Counted from the first letter of the stretch, positions 18,625 through 27,897 are shown. The stretch: DNA of 64,000 bases from Leptospira mtsangambouensis (GCF_004770475.1 NZ_RQHK01000002.1:62001-126000); one strand, 5' to 3'. The notes: generated by a model not told the origin, from the sequence alone. Numbers and translations: made by a program.

Positions 18625-19320
18625 ATGACTAGTCCCTTTCCTATCCCAAGTTTTGCAGAACGTTGTAAGTCATCCGCAAAACAATCATTTGGTGCTTCTT
18701 TCTCTCATCCTTTTGTTCGTGCTCTTGCTGATGGATCTCTAAATCCCAAAATCTTTCGTTTTTATCAAATCCAAGATGCCAAATATTTAGAATCTTTTTC
18801 AGATGCCTGCGCCATTTTATCCACCAGGGTCACAGATCCAGATGATAAACTTTGGCTGATTGATGCGGCCAAGATGGCCCTTGTGGTGGAAAGCCAACTG
18901 CACATGGGTTATGGAAAAACTTTGGGTTATGATGCCAAAACCATTGCGGAAACTGAGCCAACGCCAAATAATTTAGCCTACCAAAACCATATGATTGCCT
19001 CCGTTGTCAAAGGGTCGGTGGTGGAAGGATTTGCGGCCATAGCTCCTTGTCCTTGGCTTTATATTGACCTTGGCCAACACTTACTCAAAGAAAAAGGAAA
19101 GATTCCAGAAGATCATCCTTATGCTTCTTGGCTTCTGATGTATTCCGATCCCGGGTTCAATGAATATATGACAGGTCTTTTGAGTCGATTGCAAAAGTAT
19201 GCAGACCTTGCCGATGAGGATTCCAAAAAAAGGGCAGTGCTTGCCTTCCAACAAAGTTGTAATTATGAGTGGATGTTTTGGGAGCAGGCTTGGACGGAAC
19301 AAAACTGGCCATCTCGTTAA
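18625..19320 (+). CDS. tenA: TenA/thiaminase II family protein
   Basis: 231 residues, all-helical. TenA enzymes hydrolyse thiamin breakdown products (aminopyrimidines) for salvage. Markers: FYQIQDAKYLESF near the N-terminus, the nucleophile Cys142 in AIAPCPWLY, and the C-terminal SCNYEWMFWEQAW with the catalytic Glu. GGAG lies before the ATG. No other thiamin gene is near; the upstream esterase is its only partner. The substrate could differ, since TenA homologues vary, but the fold assignment is safe. Confidence 0.9.
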   Translation: MTSPFPIPSFAERCKSSAKQSFGASFSHPFVRALADGSLNPKIFRFYQIQDAKYLESFSDACAILSTRVTDPDDKLWLIDAAKMALVVESQLHMGYGKTLGYDAKTIAETEPTPNNLAYQNHMIASVVKGSVVEGFAAIAPCPWLYIDLGQHLLKEKGKIPEDHPYASWLLMYSDPGFNEYMTGLLSRLQKYADLADEDSKKRAVLAFQQSCNYEWMFWEQAWTEQNWPSR

Positions 19321-19365
19321 ATAACGGTTAGTCGGTCGTCTTTAGGTCCCTAAAAGTTTAGTTTA

Positions 19366-19391
19366 GAGGTGGGAGAATTCCCTATGACCTC
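19366..19391 (+). terminator. Possible terminator hairpin after tenA
   Basis: GAGGT-GGGA-gaat-TCCC-tatg-ACCTC forms a 9-bp stem with a four-base bulge, followed by CCAATTTTCC. It lies 45 bases past the tenA stop and before the tRNA gene. The bulge and short T-run make it a weak candidate. Confidence 0.4.
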
Positions 19392-19431
19392 CAATTTTCC
19401 TTTGCAATTTTCGACTTTTTTCCTTGCCGAT

Positions 19432-19441
19432 TTGCTAAGAT
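19432..19441 (+). promoter_or_regulatory. Possible extended -10 promoter of tRNA-Gly
   Basis: TTGCTAAGAT contains TGN-TAAGAT, an extended -10 pattern, about 28 bases before the tRNA. No good -35 sits at 17 bases; T-rich DNA lies upstream. Low certainty. Confidence 0.3.
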
Positions 19442-19468
19442 TCCAAATGATGGTTTCACAAACCTTCT

Positions 19469-19540
19469 GCGGGAATAGCTCAGCGGTAGAGCATCTCCTT
19501 GCCAAGGAGAGGGTCGCGGGTTCAAGTCCCGTTTCCCGCT
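19469..19540 (+). tRNA. tRNA-Gly (anticodon GCC)
   Basis: Full cloverleaf by eye: acceptor GCGGGAA/TTCCCGC, D arm GCTC/GAGC, anticodon stem TCTCC/GGAGA with loop TTGCCAA (anticodon GCC, Gly), T arm GCGGG-TTCAAGT-CCCGT. 72 bases with discriminator T. CCA is not encoded, so it must be added afterwards. Confidence 0.97.
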
Positions 19541-19602
19541 AATGAAGGTACGCTTCTTTTTCTTTCCACTACACTCTCTTTATTTACACTGGATATAATA
19601 CG

Positions 19603-20949
19603 ATGGAATTTACGGCAAAAAAAAATAACAACGCAACCTGTGACTTAAGCATTCAATTTAGCGCTGAAGAAGTCCGAACTGCCTACTCTAAGGCATACAA
19701 AAATGCATCTGAAAAAGTAAAAATCCCCGGTTTTCGCCCCGGAAAAGCACCTCTCAATATGGTCGAAAAAGTTCTTGGGGATTCCGTAATGGATGATGCT
19801 GCCAACATTATGCTCAACCAAGCAATGGCAGATTTGTTTGATAAATTGGAACACAAACCAATTCGCCTGCCACAATTCCAAATGGAAACATTTGATAAAA
19901 ATACTGGTGCCAAAGCCAAAGCCACTTACGACACCAAACCAGAAGTCACCTTACCAAAGTTAAAGAAGATCAAAATCCAACCCAAAGAAATTAAAATTTC
20001 TGATGCGGACATACAAAAAGAATTGGAAGGAATCCAAAAAAACATGGCTCGTAACTCTTTGAAAGAAGAGGGCGAACCAGTGGAATCCGCTGACCTTCTA
20101 GAGATCAATTACAAGTTTAAAGAAACCGACAAAGAATACCCAGAACAAGGCCAAGTCGGAAAATTCCAAATGGGAGCTCCTCAAAACCCTCCTGGTTTTG
20201 AAACGAACCTACTTGGAATGAAACTAAACGAAACAAAAGAGTTTTCATTCACATATCCGGACTCTTACCCACAGTCTCCCGAGTCTGCTGGAAAAACCAT
20301 TGTGTATACTGTGACTGTCTCTGCGATTTACAAAGTAACATATCCAGAAATCAATGATGAATTTGCATCCGAAGTGGATGGTTCTGCCAACTTACAAGAG
20401 TTAAAAGAAAAAACAAAAAAACAACTCGTTGAAATTTTTGGTAACGCACTCACAAAACGTGCCACTGATGATGCTTATAACGAAATCATCAAAGAATCTA
20501 AATTCATCATTCCTGAATCTTTAATTTACGAAGAAACAGAAACTGTTTTCCAAAACTTTATGCGTGAATTTGGCCTTCCTGTATCTTCGCTTGCTGACTA
20601 CGCAAAACGATTGAACAAGGAAGAAAAAGAGGTTCGTGAATCTTTCTCAAAAGCAGCAGAAAAACGCATCCAAACCTATATTTTGAAGCAGAAAATCGCG
20701 GAAGACCACAAAATCCAGATTTCTGACGAAGAATTAGAAGCGGGATACGAAAAAGAAGCGGTTACACAAGGAATTCCTGCCGAAACCCTTAAAAAAGAAG
20801 TCCAAAAACAGAAGGCGGAAACCTACTACCGTGACAAATTCCTGTTTGATAAAATCGACGAGTTTGTATACGCTGAGGTAGAAAAGAAGTCGCCTAAGAC
20901 TATTTCAACGGAAGAAGCTGAGAAAATTCTTAGCGGGAAAGAAGAGTAA
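19603..20949 (+). CDS. tig: Trigger factor (ribosome-associated chaperone and prolyl isomerase)
   Basis: 448 residues, usual length. The N-terminal ribosome-binding domain holds the signature GFRPGKAP (about 43-50). The FKBP-like PPIase domain follows (about 155-240, with LLGMKLNETKEFSFTYP), then the long helical chaperone arms to a charged end. Trigger factor meets nascent chains at the exit tunnel. clpP starts three bases after its stop and clpX follows, the common tig-clpP-clpX order, so the three are very likely one transcription unit linking folding and degradation. Confidence 0.97.
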   Translation: MEFTAKKNNNATCDLSIQFSAEEVRTAYSKAYKNASEKVKIPGFRPGKAPLNMVEKVLGDSVMDDAANIMLNQAMADLFDKLEHKPIRLPQFQMETFDKNTGAKAKATYDTKPEVTLPKLKKIKIQPKEIKISDADIQKELEGIQKNMARNSLKEEGEPVESADLLEINYKFKETDKEYPEQGQVGKFQMGAPQNPPGFETNLLGMKLNETKEFSFTYPDSYPQSPESAGKTIVYTVTVSAIYKVTYPEINDEFASEVDGSANLQELKEKTKKQLVEIFGNALTKRATDDAYNEIIKESKFIIPESLIYEETETVFQNFMREFGLPVSSLADYAKRLNKEEKEVRESFSKAAEKRIQTYILKQKIAEDHKIQISDEELEAGYEKEAVTQGIPAETLKKEVQKQKAETYYRDKFLFDKIDEFVYAEVEKKSPKTISTEEAEKILSGKEE

Positions 20950-20952
20950 ACT

Positions 20953-21555
20953 ATGTCTACACTTATGCCTTATGTCATCGAACAAACAAGCCGTGGCGAA
21001 CGCCAATACGATATTTTTTCACGGCTTTTGAAAGACCGGATCATTTTTCTTGGATCTGCCATCGACGAAACCTATGCCAATGTGATTTCGGCACAGCTTT
21101 TGTTTTTGGAGGCTGAGAACCCTGACCGCGATATATATCTCTATATCAATAGCCCTGGTGGGTATGTGAGTTCCGGACTTGCAATTTACGATACCATGCA
21201 ACTCATCAAACCTGAGGTAAGAACCCTTTGTATTGGACAGGCTTCCTCTATGGCAGCACTTCTCCTTGCAGGTGGGGCCAAAGGAAAACGTTCCGCACTT
21301 CCCAATTCTAGAATTATGTTACACCAACCTTATGGTGGAGCAGGCGGACAAGCTTCCGATATCGAAATCTCTGCCAAAGAAATCATCAAGATCAAGGACA
21401 AACTCATCGATCTTTATGGAAGACATACAGGAAAATCTTCTGACCAAGTCCGAAAAGACACAGAGAGAAATTTCTTTATGAGCGCCGACGAAGCCAAAGA
21501 ATACGGCATCATCGACAACGTCATCCAAGAACGCAAACAGATGCCACAAGCTTAA
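20953..21555 (+). CDS. clpP: ATP-dependent Clp protease proteolytic subunit ClpP
   Basis: 200 residues. The serine protease barrel subunit: nucleophile Ser99 in [14 protein letters not shown], His124 in [16 protein letters not shown], and the third residue Asp in the [18 protein letters not shown] C-terminal segment. The start [30 protein letters not shown] is typical after a very short propeptide. It lies three bases after tig and 16 bases before clpX, its unfoldase partner. Confidence 0.98.
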   Translation: MSTLMPYVIEQTSRGERQYDIFSRLLKDRIIFLGSAIDETYANVISAQLLFLEAENPDRDIYLYINSPGGYVSSGLAIYDTMQLIKPEVRTLCIGQASSMAALLLAGGAKGKRSALPNSRIMLHQPYGGAGGQASDIEISAKEIIKIKDKLIDLYGRHTGKSSDQVRKDTERNFFMSADEAKEYGIIDNVIQERKQMPQA

Positions 21556-21571
21556 AAGAGGGGCTCACATC

Positions 21572-22852
21572 ATGACCAAACGTCCAAGCCAAACGGGTAA
21601 TTCCAGAGAAAAATTACATTGTTCTTTCTGCGGAAAGGCCCAAGACGAAGTAAGAAGGCTTGTCGCTGGTCCTGGTGTTTATATCTGTGATGAGTGCATT
21701 TCATTGTGTAATGAAATCATCGCAGAAGAACCGCAAGGTGGTGAAAAAACTGCCATTGTCGGTGACATTCCGAAACCAACCGAAATCAAAAAAATCTTAG
21801 ACCAGTATGTGATTGGCCAAGAACAAGCCAAAAAAGCTTTGTCAGTTGCCGTTTACAATCACTACAAAAGAATCTTTCATAACGAACGTAAGGCGGGAGA
21901 TGTGGAATTGGAAAAATCCAATATCATGCTCATTGGACCTACTGGTTCGGGAAAAACTCTTCTTGCCCAAACTCTGGCTCGTATTTTAAAAGTTCCATTT
22001 GCTATTGTTGATGCAACGGCTCTTACAGAAGCAGGTTATGTGGGAGAGGATGTAGAAAACATCATCCTCAAACTCATTCAAAATGCAGACAACGATGTCA
22101 AACGTGCTGAGATGGGAATCATCTACATTGACGAAATTGATAAAATTTCTCGTAAGTCTGATTCTGCTTCCATCACTCGTGATGTGAGTGGAGAGGGTGT
22201 ACAACAAGCTCTACTCAAAATCATTGAAGGAACTGTTGCCAATGTGCCACCACAAGGTGGGCGCAAACACCCACACCAGGAATACATTCCAGTTGAAACC
22301 AAAAACATCCTCTTTATTTGTGGGGGAGCATTTGTGGGTCTTAGTGACATCATCAAACAACGAGTTGGTGTAAAATCCATTGGTTTTCATTCCAATGAAA
22401 TCGTAAACGATAAGGGTCGTAAAATTGAAGAAGGGGAATCGGTGGTGCACCATGTGATTCCAGATGACCTCATGAAGTTTGGTCTGATCCCAGAATTTAT
22501 TGGAAGACTTCCAATCATTGCCACTCTGGATGAACTCACCATTGAAAGTCTCAAATCCATTTTTACAGAACCAAAAAATTCTCTTCTCAAACAATACCAA
22601 AAGATGTTTGATATTGAGAATGTAAAACTTAAGTTCACAGAATCTGCGATAGAGGCCATTGCCCAAACGGCCATCAAACGAGAAAGTGGTGCTCGCGGAC
22701 TTCGTGCCATCGTAGAAGAGATCATGATGGAGCTTATGTTTCAAATTCCTTCTAGGAAAGATGTATTGGAAGTGGTTGTGACTGATGAAACCGTTCTAAA
22801 AAAAGAAGCTCCGATTACCATCCTCAAAGGTGATATCGAAAAAATCGCTTAA
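21572..22852 (+). CDS. clpX: ATP-dependent Clp protease unfoldase ClpX
   Basis: 426 residues. An N-terminal zinc-binding domain (CSFCGK...[10 protein letters not shown]) is followed by the AAA+ module: Walker A GPTGSGKT, Walker [11 protein letters not shown], the pore loop AGYVGEDVE, and sensor 2 GARGLR near the C-terminus. It unfolds tagged substrates and feeds them to ClpP. It is the last gene of the tig-clpP-clpX unit; a strong terminator follows 58 bases after the stop. Confidence 0.98.
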   Translation: MTKRPSQTGNSREKLHCSFCGKAQDEVRRLVAGPGVYICDECISLCNEIIAEEPQGGEKTAIVGDIPKPTEIKKILDQYVIGQEQAKKALSVAVYNHYKRIFHNERKAGDVELEKSNIMLIGPTGSGKTLLAQTLARILKVPFAIVDATALTEAGYVGEDVENIILKLIQNADNDVKRAEMGIIYIDEIDKISRKSDSASITRDVSGEGVQQALLKIIEGTVANVPPQGGRKHPHQEYIPVETKNILFICGGAFVGLSDIIKQRVGVKSIGFHSNEIVNDKGRKIEEGESVVHHVIPDDLMKFGLIPEFIGRLPIIATLDELTIESLKSIFTEPKNSLLKQYQKMFDIENVKLKFTESAIEAIAQTAIKRESGARGLRAIVEEIMMELMFQIPSRKDVLEVVVTDETVLKKEAPITILKGDIEKIA

Positions 22853-22910
22853 AGTTCCAAAAACAAACTCTGGATTCGAAATCTAAAATTTTGGATCTTG
22901 AGAAATGATA

Positions 22911-22943
22911 AAAAACCTATCTTACGGATAGGTTTTTCTTTTT
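22911..22943 (+). terminator. Rho-independent terminator after clpX (also in the leader of the beta-lactamase gene)
   Basis: AAAAACCTATC-TTACG-GATAGGTTTTT gives an 11-bp stem with a compact loop, then CTTTTTT. This is the best terminator in the window on the plus strand. It ends only about 13 bases before the ATG of the metallo-beta-lactamase gene, so there is no room for a separate promoter between hairpin and start. Confidence 0.9.
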
Positions 22944-22955
22944 TAGGAGTAACCT

Positions 22956-23846
22956 ATGATGCCTGTGACTGCTTCTGATCCAATAAAACCCTCGCAGCAA
23001 CGTTATTTCGATCCAATCAAAACCGCAAACATTCTTTCCTCTTCGCCATCTAAGAAACGAATCCATATTTTGATTTTGGTCTTCTGTATTGCCGGATTTT
23101 CTTTTTTCCATTGCCAACTAGAGAAAATTTCCGAACCCCCTTCGGTAATTTCTCTTCCACCTGAATCCAATCAGCCCTTACCTTCTTCCGAAAGGTTAGA
23201 GTGGCAAAAAATCAAAGAAACCGTTTGGATCCACCGCAGTTTTGGAGAGTTCCAGGGTCAGGTCTTTTCGGCCAATGGCCTTGTGGTTCTCTCAAACAAA
23301 GGAGTCGTAGTCATTGATACTCCTTGGACGGAATCACAAACAGAAGAACTATTTTCTGAGATCCAAACCAAGTTCCAAAAAGAAATTTTGTTTTTAATTG
23401 TGACTCATGCACATGACGACCGTATGGCGGGGGTTCCTCTCTTCCAAAAACGAAACATTCCGGTTTATAGCACTTCCTTAACAGCGAAACTAGCAAAAGA
23501 AAGAGGATTTGGAAAAACAAATCCTATCCTTGACATCCAAACAAGGTTTGCTCTGGGAAATGAATCAATAGAAGTTTTTTTTCCAGGCCATGGGCATTCA
23601 GCTGACAATATTGTGGTATGGCTTGCCCATACACATATCCTCTTTGGGGGTTGTTTGGTGAAGGCTTTGGATGCAGAAAACTTGGGGAATGTAAAAGAAG
23701 CGGATTTAAACGAATGGCCAAATTCTGTGAAAAGGGTTCTTTCTCGTTATCCAGATGCAGAAGTTGTGGTTCCCGGTCATGGCGACTGGGGGAAGTTGGA
23801 TTTACTTCGCCATACGATTCGTTTACTTGTTTCGCCGAACCACTAA
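22956..23846 (+). CDS. Subclass B1 metallo-beta-lactamase
   Basis: 296 residues. All six B1 zinc ligands are visible: H151, H153 and D155 in THAHDDRMAG, H214 in PGHGHSADN, C233 in GGCLVK and H275 in VVPGHGDWG. Lys236, which binds the substrate carboxylate in B1 enzymes, is also present, and the stretch after it (LGNVKEADLNEW...SVKRVLSRY) follows the BcII pattern closely. B1 enzymes hydrolyse penicillins, cephalosporins and carbapenems in the periplasm. The N-terminus is odd: about 34 polar residues precede the hydrophobic segment (35-53, ending FSFFHC), which may be a loose lipobox. The start is supported by TAGGAG eight bases upstream. It overlaps the convergent PP2C-like gene by 24 bases. 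Confidence 0.9.
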   Translation: MMPVTASDPIKPSQQRYFDPIKTANILSSSPSKKRIHILILVFCIAGFSFFHCQLEKISEPPSVISLPPESNQPLPSSERLEWQKIKETVWIHRSFGEFQGQVFSANGLVVLSNKGVVVIDTPWTESQTEELFSEIQTKFQKEILFLIVTHAHDDRMAGVPLFQKRNIPVYSTSLTAKLAKERGFGKTNPILDIQTRFALGNESIEVFFPGHGHSADNIVVWLAHTHILFGGCLVKALDAENLGNVKEADLNEWPNSVKRVLSRYPDAEVVVPGHGDWGKLDLLRHTIRLLVSPNH

Positions 23847-24917
23847 GATAGAAAGTTTCTCCATTGGGTTTGTAAGATTTCTTTCAGCTCCTAAAGCGCT
23901 CATCTTTTTGGCAATGGCCAGTAACATCTGTCTGGAAGAACTTGGTTTTAAATCCAAAAGATAATCCACAAACTCTTCCATAATTTCAAAGGAAGTGAGC
24001 CCAAACTGTGTGAGGGTTCTGTCACTTGCCCAAACCAAATAATCTCCAATTTCAATCCCATCCGCAATGGAAAGCGGATGTTTGTGATTGGGATACCAAT
24101 GGTCATCTCCACTTCCTTCAATCACTTGGATTCCGTGGTCAGAGAATTGAAAGATAGGCATGTCCATATAATGTAAAAAAGACATTTTATCTTCTCTGTT
24201 TGGAATCACAAAAGCTGAGATTTTTAATTTTAAAAAAGTAAACTGGTGGAGTGCCATTTTTAGTTTTTCCAAAATTTCTTCTGTCGAAAAAATTCCATCT
24301 CCAAAAGAGGAGATGATTCCATGAATGAAAACTTTTTCAGAGGATTCAAGAATCCCTGGTTCCAAATGGCCTGCAAGGATTCCAAAAATTCCATCTTTTG
24401 CTCTGACAATCCGAATGTAGTCTGCACCCGCATAACGCATGACAGATGGGAATACGGAGACATCAAAACCGTGAATTTTTGGAATCTGAATGTCAGGGAT
24501 TTGTTTGTTCACGGAAGCGGCTTGGTTGGTTTTCCAATCAAACTTGTTTTCGAATTGTTCTTCCCCTAAACTTTCATCTCCTTGGAGGAGTGTGAAACGA
24601 ACCGATTTATATATTTTATATTCTTCAGTGTCTTTTTTTAAATTACGAATGTCTTTGGGCAGTTCGTCATCTTGGATGTGGGCAATTAAATGTAAAATGT
24701 ACTGATATAAAAATCCCAGGAAATAATAAGTTAAAAAACCAATGGACAGAGAGAAAACAAAAGAAGAATAAACCCCAACCAAATTAAAGTTAAGTGCATT
24801 TTCTCCTTTGGGATTTTGCCAATGGGTAAATGTAAATTCTGCAAATAAAAAATGAATGATAAAAAATAGAAAACTGATGATCCCTAAGAGTACAGGAAGT
24901 TTAACTCGAAAACTCAT
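23823..24917 (-). CDS. Membrane-anchored, degenerate PP2C/SpoIIE-like protein
   Basis: 364 residues. Two membrane helices at the N-terminus (about 8-27 and 48-75), a cytoplasmic linker, then a region (about 165-364) that follows the order of a SpoIIE phosphatase: YAGADYIRIV where GGDxxD is expected, GILAGHLEPG for DVSGHG, and WASDRTLTQFG for YTDGVTE. Several metal-binding acids are missing, so it may be inactive or only bind a partner. The likeness is to fold order, not a clear family hit. Its ATG overlaps the tatC stop by four bases, so it is translated with the Tat translocase genes. Confidence 0.6.
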   Translation of the reverse strand: MSFRVKLPVLLGIISFLFFIIHFLFAEFTFTHWQNPKGENALNFNLVGVYSSFVFSLSIGFLTYYFLGFLYQYILHLIAHIQDDELPKDIRNLKKDTEEYKIYKSVRFTLLQGDESLGEEQFENKFDWKTNQAASVNKQIPDIQIPKIHGFDVSVFPSVMRYAGADYIRIVRAKDGIFGILAGHLEPGILESSEKVFIHGIISSFGDGIFSTEEILEKLKMALHQFTFLKLKISAFVIPNREDKMSFLHYMDMPIFQFSDHGIQVIEGSGDDHWYPNHKHPLSIADGIEIGDYLVWASDRTLTQFGLTSFEIMEEFVDYLLDLKPSSSRQMLLAIAKKMSALGAERNLTNPMEKLSILVVRRNK

Positions 24918-25693
24918 TTGCGATCTGTTGTTTCCAATACTTTCATAATGATGGCTGAAAGAAAGAATAGAAAACTAAGAGGAACCAGTAACATTAACAT
25001 AGAAAAAACATCGGGGCCTGGAGATAAAACGGCAGACACAACCGCAATGATTAGGACTGCCTCTCTCCATCTAGAAATCAAAAACCTAGAAGAAAGGAAA
25101 CCAATCCTACCGAGTAGGATGAGGACGATGGGCAATTGAAAGGAAGCACCAAACACTAGGTGCAAATTAAAAAACAAATCGTAGTATTCGTCAATCGGTA
25201 AATAAGGATCCACTCCATCCGGTCTGAGTACCACTAGGAAAACCCGAAGGAAGTTTTCAAAGACAGTAAACCAACAAAGGGCAAGTCCCGACCAAAAGAG
25301 TAAGGTGGAAAAAAGGATGATGAACTTTCCCCATTTTTCAGTCCTTGGGTCCACGGCAGGTGCGATGAATCCCCAAAGGATGTACAAGAGAAATGGCAAA
25401 GAAACAAGAACTGATAAAATAAACGAGGTTTTGAGATAAATCAGAAACGGAGCCATCAGCTGGATCTGAAAAAAATGGGCATCGGGGCCGAGAACTGATT
25501 TATAAGGTTGGATGAGAAAGGTATGGATCTCACTTCCAAAATACAAGGTTCCTACCATAAAGGCAGAGACCACTAAAATGGAATAAATGAGTCTTTGGCG
25601 GAGTTCTTCTAAATGATCCCCCAGGGACATGTATTTTTCCCTGGTTTCGGAATCCTCCGGCGGTAGCAGTGCAGTTCTTTTTTTCCCAGCCAA
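24914..25693 (-). CDS. tatC: Sec-independent protein translocase TatC
   Basis: 259 residues, six membrane helices. The N-terminal SLGDHLEELRQRLIYSI and the loop around PAVDPRTEKWGKF are TatC hallmarks; the C-terminal VLSPGPDVFSMLMLLVPLSFLFF closes the family pattern. TatC reads the twin-arginine signal and recruits TatA for folded-protein export. tatA lies nine bases upstream and a PP2C-like gene overlaps downstream. Confidence 0.96.
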   Translation of the reverse strand: MAGKKRTALLPPEDSETREKYMSLGDHLEELRQRLIYSILVVSAFMVGTLYFGSEIHTFLIQPYKSVLGPDAHFFQIQLMAPFLIYLKTSFILSVLVSLPFLLYILWGFIAPAVDPRTEKWGKFIILFSTLLFWSGLALCWFTVFENFLRVFLVVLRPDGVDPYLPIDEYYDLFFNLHLVFGASFQLPIVLILLGRIGFLSSRFLISRWREAVLIIAVVSAVLSPGPDVFSMLMLLVPLSFLFFLSAIIMKVLETTDRK

Positions 25694-25702
25694 GATTTCG
25701 TC

Positions 25703-25972
25703 TTATGCTTTTTTCTTTTTTCCGGATTTGGAAGCGCCTGTGGAGGCTGACTTTGGTTCTTCTTGTGGAAAACTAGTTTGAGATGGCTCGTCTTCCTGGC
25801 CTGTTAAGGATTTCCGAAATTCTTTGATTCCAGAACCCAAATCTTTGGCAAGGCTAGGGAGTCGTTTTCCGCCAAAAAAAAGTAACGCTAAGAAAACAAT
25901 GAGTGCAATCTCCCATGGTCCCAAATTAAAAAAAGCAATAGGTGCTTGAAAAGAAAACGGATTGGATGGCAT
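25703..25972 (-). CDS. tatA: Sec-independent translocase protein TatA
   Basis: 89 residues: one N-terminal helix in the pattern FNLGPWEIALIVFLALLFFGG, then the amphipathic helix KRLPSLAKDLGSGIKEFRKSL and an acidic, Lys-ended tail. TatA forms the export pore with TatC. The residues before the helix are longer than usual (about 16). AGAGGG precedes the ATG. First gene of tatA-tatC-PP2C-like; no separate tatB is seen here. Confidence 0.95.
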   Translation of the reverse strand: MPSNPFSFQAPIAFFNLGPWEIALIVFLALLFFGGKRLPSLAKDLGSGIKEFRKSLTGQEDEPSQTSFPQEEPKSASTGASKSGKKKKA

Positions 25973-25995
25973 ATTTCCCTCTTAAGGCAAGAGTT

Positions 25996-27897
25996 ATGCA
26001 AACGAATCTAGAAGCAAGCGGAATGATAGAATTCTTTAAGGTCTTGCCCAATCTATTTTCCGGTGGGGTCTACTTAACAGATCCAAAAACTGGTCAGATT
26101 TTATTTTCAAACGATTTTTTTAAAAACAATTTGGGTTGTGATAAGTCAGGAGAGGACTGTCTGGAGTCGGATTTATTGTTATGGGTTGCCGAAGAAGACA
26201 AAACAAACTTTAAAGACCAATTTTTATCTCAAAACAAACATTATGATCGGGACACCATCACAGGAGACTACCGTTTCCTTATGCCGAATGAAGTTCTTGT
26301 TCGGTGGTTTCAATTTGAAAAGAGAAAAGTAAACATTCCGAATATGGATTCGGATTTACAAATTGTTTTTGTTCGTGATGTGACCAATGAAAAAACAAAT
26401 GAAATCAATATTGTAGAACAAATTCAATTTTTTCTTGGCCTATTTGAAAATGCATCGGTCGGGATGGCCTTACAAGATTGGGAAGGTGGATACTTCCGCA
26501 TCAATCCAAGGTTTACTGAAATCACCGGTTATAGTTTTCAAAATTTAACAGACCTAAATATCAAACGAATCAAAGGGGAACCTATTTCCGAAGAAGAGAT
26601 GGAATACTTTGGTTTTTTTAAAGAAGGTGCCGAAGAGTCAAGGTTAACTAGAAAAGATGGCCGCCGAATCAGTGTTTATCGACGAATTAGTGCCTTTCGT
26701 AACTCACAAGGAAAACCGGATTTTTATTATGTATTTTTGGATGATGTAACGGAAAAAAAACAACTTGAATCTTATCAGTTACATTCTCAAAAAATGGAAA
26801 CCATCGGAAGTTTGGCAACAAACATTGCCCATGACTTAAATAATTATCTCCAACCCATCCATGTTTTTTCTCAGTTAGGGGAAGAACAAATCCAATCAGG
26901 AAAATTTGATCAAAATCTAATTTTGGAATATCTAGAAAAAATTAGAATGGGTGCAGATAACGCACGTTCAATGATCCATAGGATTATTAAATACTCTAAA
27001 GTAAAAGATGAGAACTCTGCGACAAAAATAGAAATTTCATCTGTTGTAGAATCATCCATCCCTTTGGTGAATGCTGGTCTGCCAAAAAATGTGGAAGCCC
27101 AATTTGATTTTTACAAATCTCCTTTATATACTAAATTAGATGCGGTTCGGTTTTCTAAAATTCTTTGTGAATTGACTTCGGGTGGACTCCTTGTTTGGGA
27201 TGACCGAAAAAGAGGGCTTGTTAGGATCCAAACATCCTCAGCGGATGAATTCAAACTATTAGTTTCTATGGAATTTACAGGCCTTTCCTTACCCAGTCTT
27301 TCTGGGCTCAATACACTTGATTTTGTCAATTTTGGTGATGAAGAATTCCAATGGGCAGGAATGCACCTAATCAATCGTTATGTGAAAAACTGGGGTGGTG
27401 AGTTTTATATCGAAAAACCAGAACCGATGACTGTCCTCATTCATATTTTTCTTCCTTTGGAAGAAGGACAAATTGTTTTGGGGACTCCACCGCATTCCCA
27501 CGGAAACAATCCAAAAGATGTATGGTCAGAGATTTCAAAAAAGGAAATTTGGATCGTAGAAGATGACGAGGCAGCAAGTGAAGCAATATGTTTTGTACTT
27601 TCCCAGAAACAAGTTGTCCCCAAGGTTTTTCGTAGTTCGTCTATGGCTTTGGATGGACTAAAAGATAAGGCTCCAGATTTTATTTTATCTGATTATCGAA
27701 TGCGGGAAATGAATGGCTTAAGTCTTATCCGTAAAATTAAAAAAACAAATCCCAAACTTTCTGCTGTTTTATATACGGGAAATATGGATGGACTTGATTC
27801 TGAGGAGTTGGATGCAGAAGGGATATTGGTTCGATCTAAACCAATATCCGTTGATGAACTTTACGAAACTATTTTGTTATCGTTTGGATTTCTTTAG
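25996..27897 (+). CDS. PAS-domain hybrid sensor kinase with degenerate ATPase domain and receiver
   Basis: About 633 residues from the ATG at 25996, which has AAGG nine bases upstream; an in-frame GTG at 25942 lies inside tatA and is unlikely. No membrane segment, so cytosolic. Two PAS domains (about 5-130, 140-260), a HisKA-like helix with NIAHDLNNYLQPIHVFSQ, then a region in the place of HATPase_c. There the N box reads ILCELTSGGLLVW and neither DxGxG nor GTGLGL is seen, so ATP binding looks lost. A C-terminal receiver follows: IWIVEDDEAAS, phosphoacceptor Asp in FILSDYRMREMNGLS, and Lys in VRSKPISVDEL. It may act as a phosphatase or scaffold. Its 3' end overlaps the convergent hydrolase by 21 bases. 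Confidence 0.85.
   Translation: MQTNLEASGMIEFFKVLPNLFSGGVYLTDPKTGQILFSNDFFKNNLGCDKSGEDCLESDLLLWVAEEDKTNFKDQFLSQNKHYDRDTITGDYRFLMPNEVLVRWFQFEKRKVNIPNMDSDLQIVFVRDVTNEKTNEINIVEQIQFFLGLFENASVGMALQDWEGGYFRINPRFTEITGYSFQNLTDLNIKRIKGEPISEEEMEYFGFFKEGAEESRLTRKDGRRISVYRRISAFRNSQGKPDFYYVFLDDVTEKKQLESYQLHSQKMETIGSLATNIAHDLNNYLQPIHVFSQLGEEQIQSGKFDQNLILEYLEKIRMGADNARSMIHRIIKYSKVKDENSATKIEISSVVESSIPLVNAGLPKNVEAQFDFYKSPLYTKLDAVRFSKILCELTSGGLLVWDDRKRGLVRIQTSSADEFKLLVSMEFTGLSLPSLSGLNTLDFVNFGDEEFQWAGMHLINRYVKNWGGEFYIEKPEPMTVLIHIFLPLEEGQIVLGTPPHSHGNNPKDVWSEISKKEIWIVEDDEAASEAICFVLSQKQVVPKVFRSSSMALDGLKDKAPDFILSDYRMREMNGLSLIRKIKKTNPKLSAVLYTGNMDGLDSEELDAEGILVRSKPISVDELYETILLSFGFL

Noticed and set aside
22211..22744. 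177-codon minus-strand frame inside clpX
   Set aside because: Antisense to a fully conserved ClpX AAA+ domain; Phe/Asn-rich shadow without a ribosome site.
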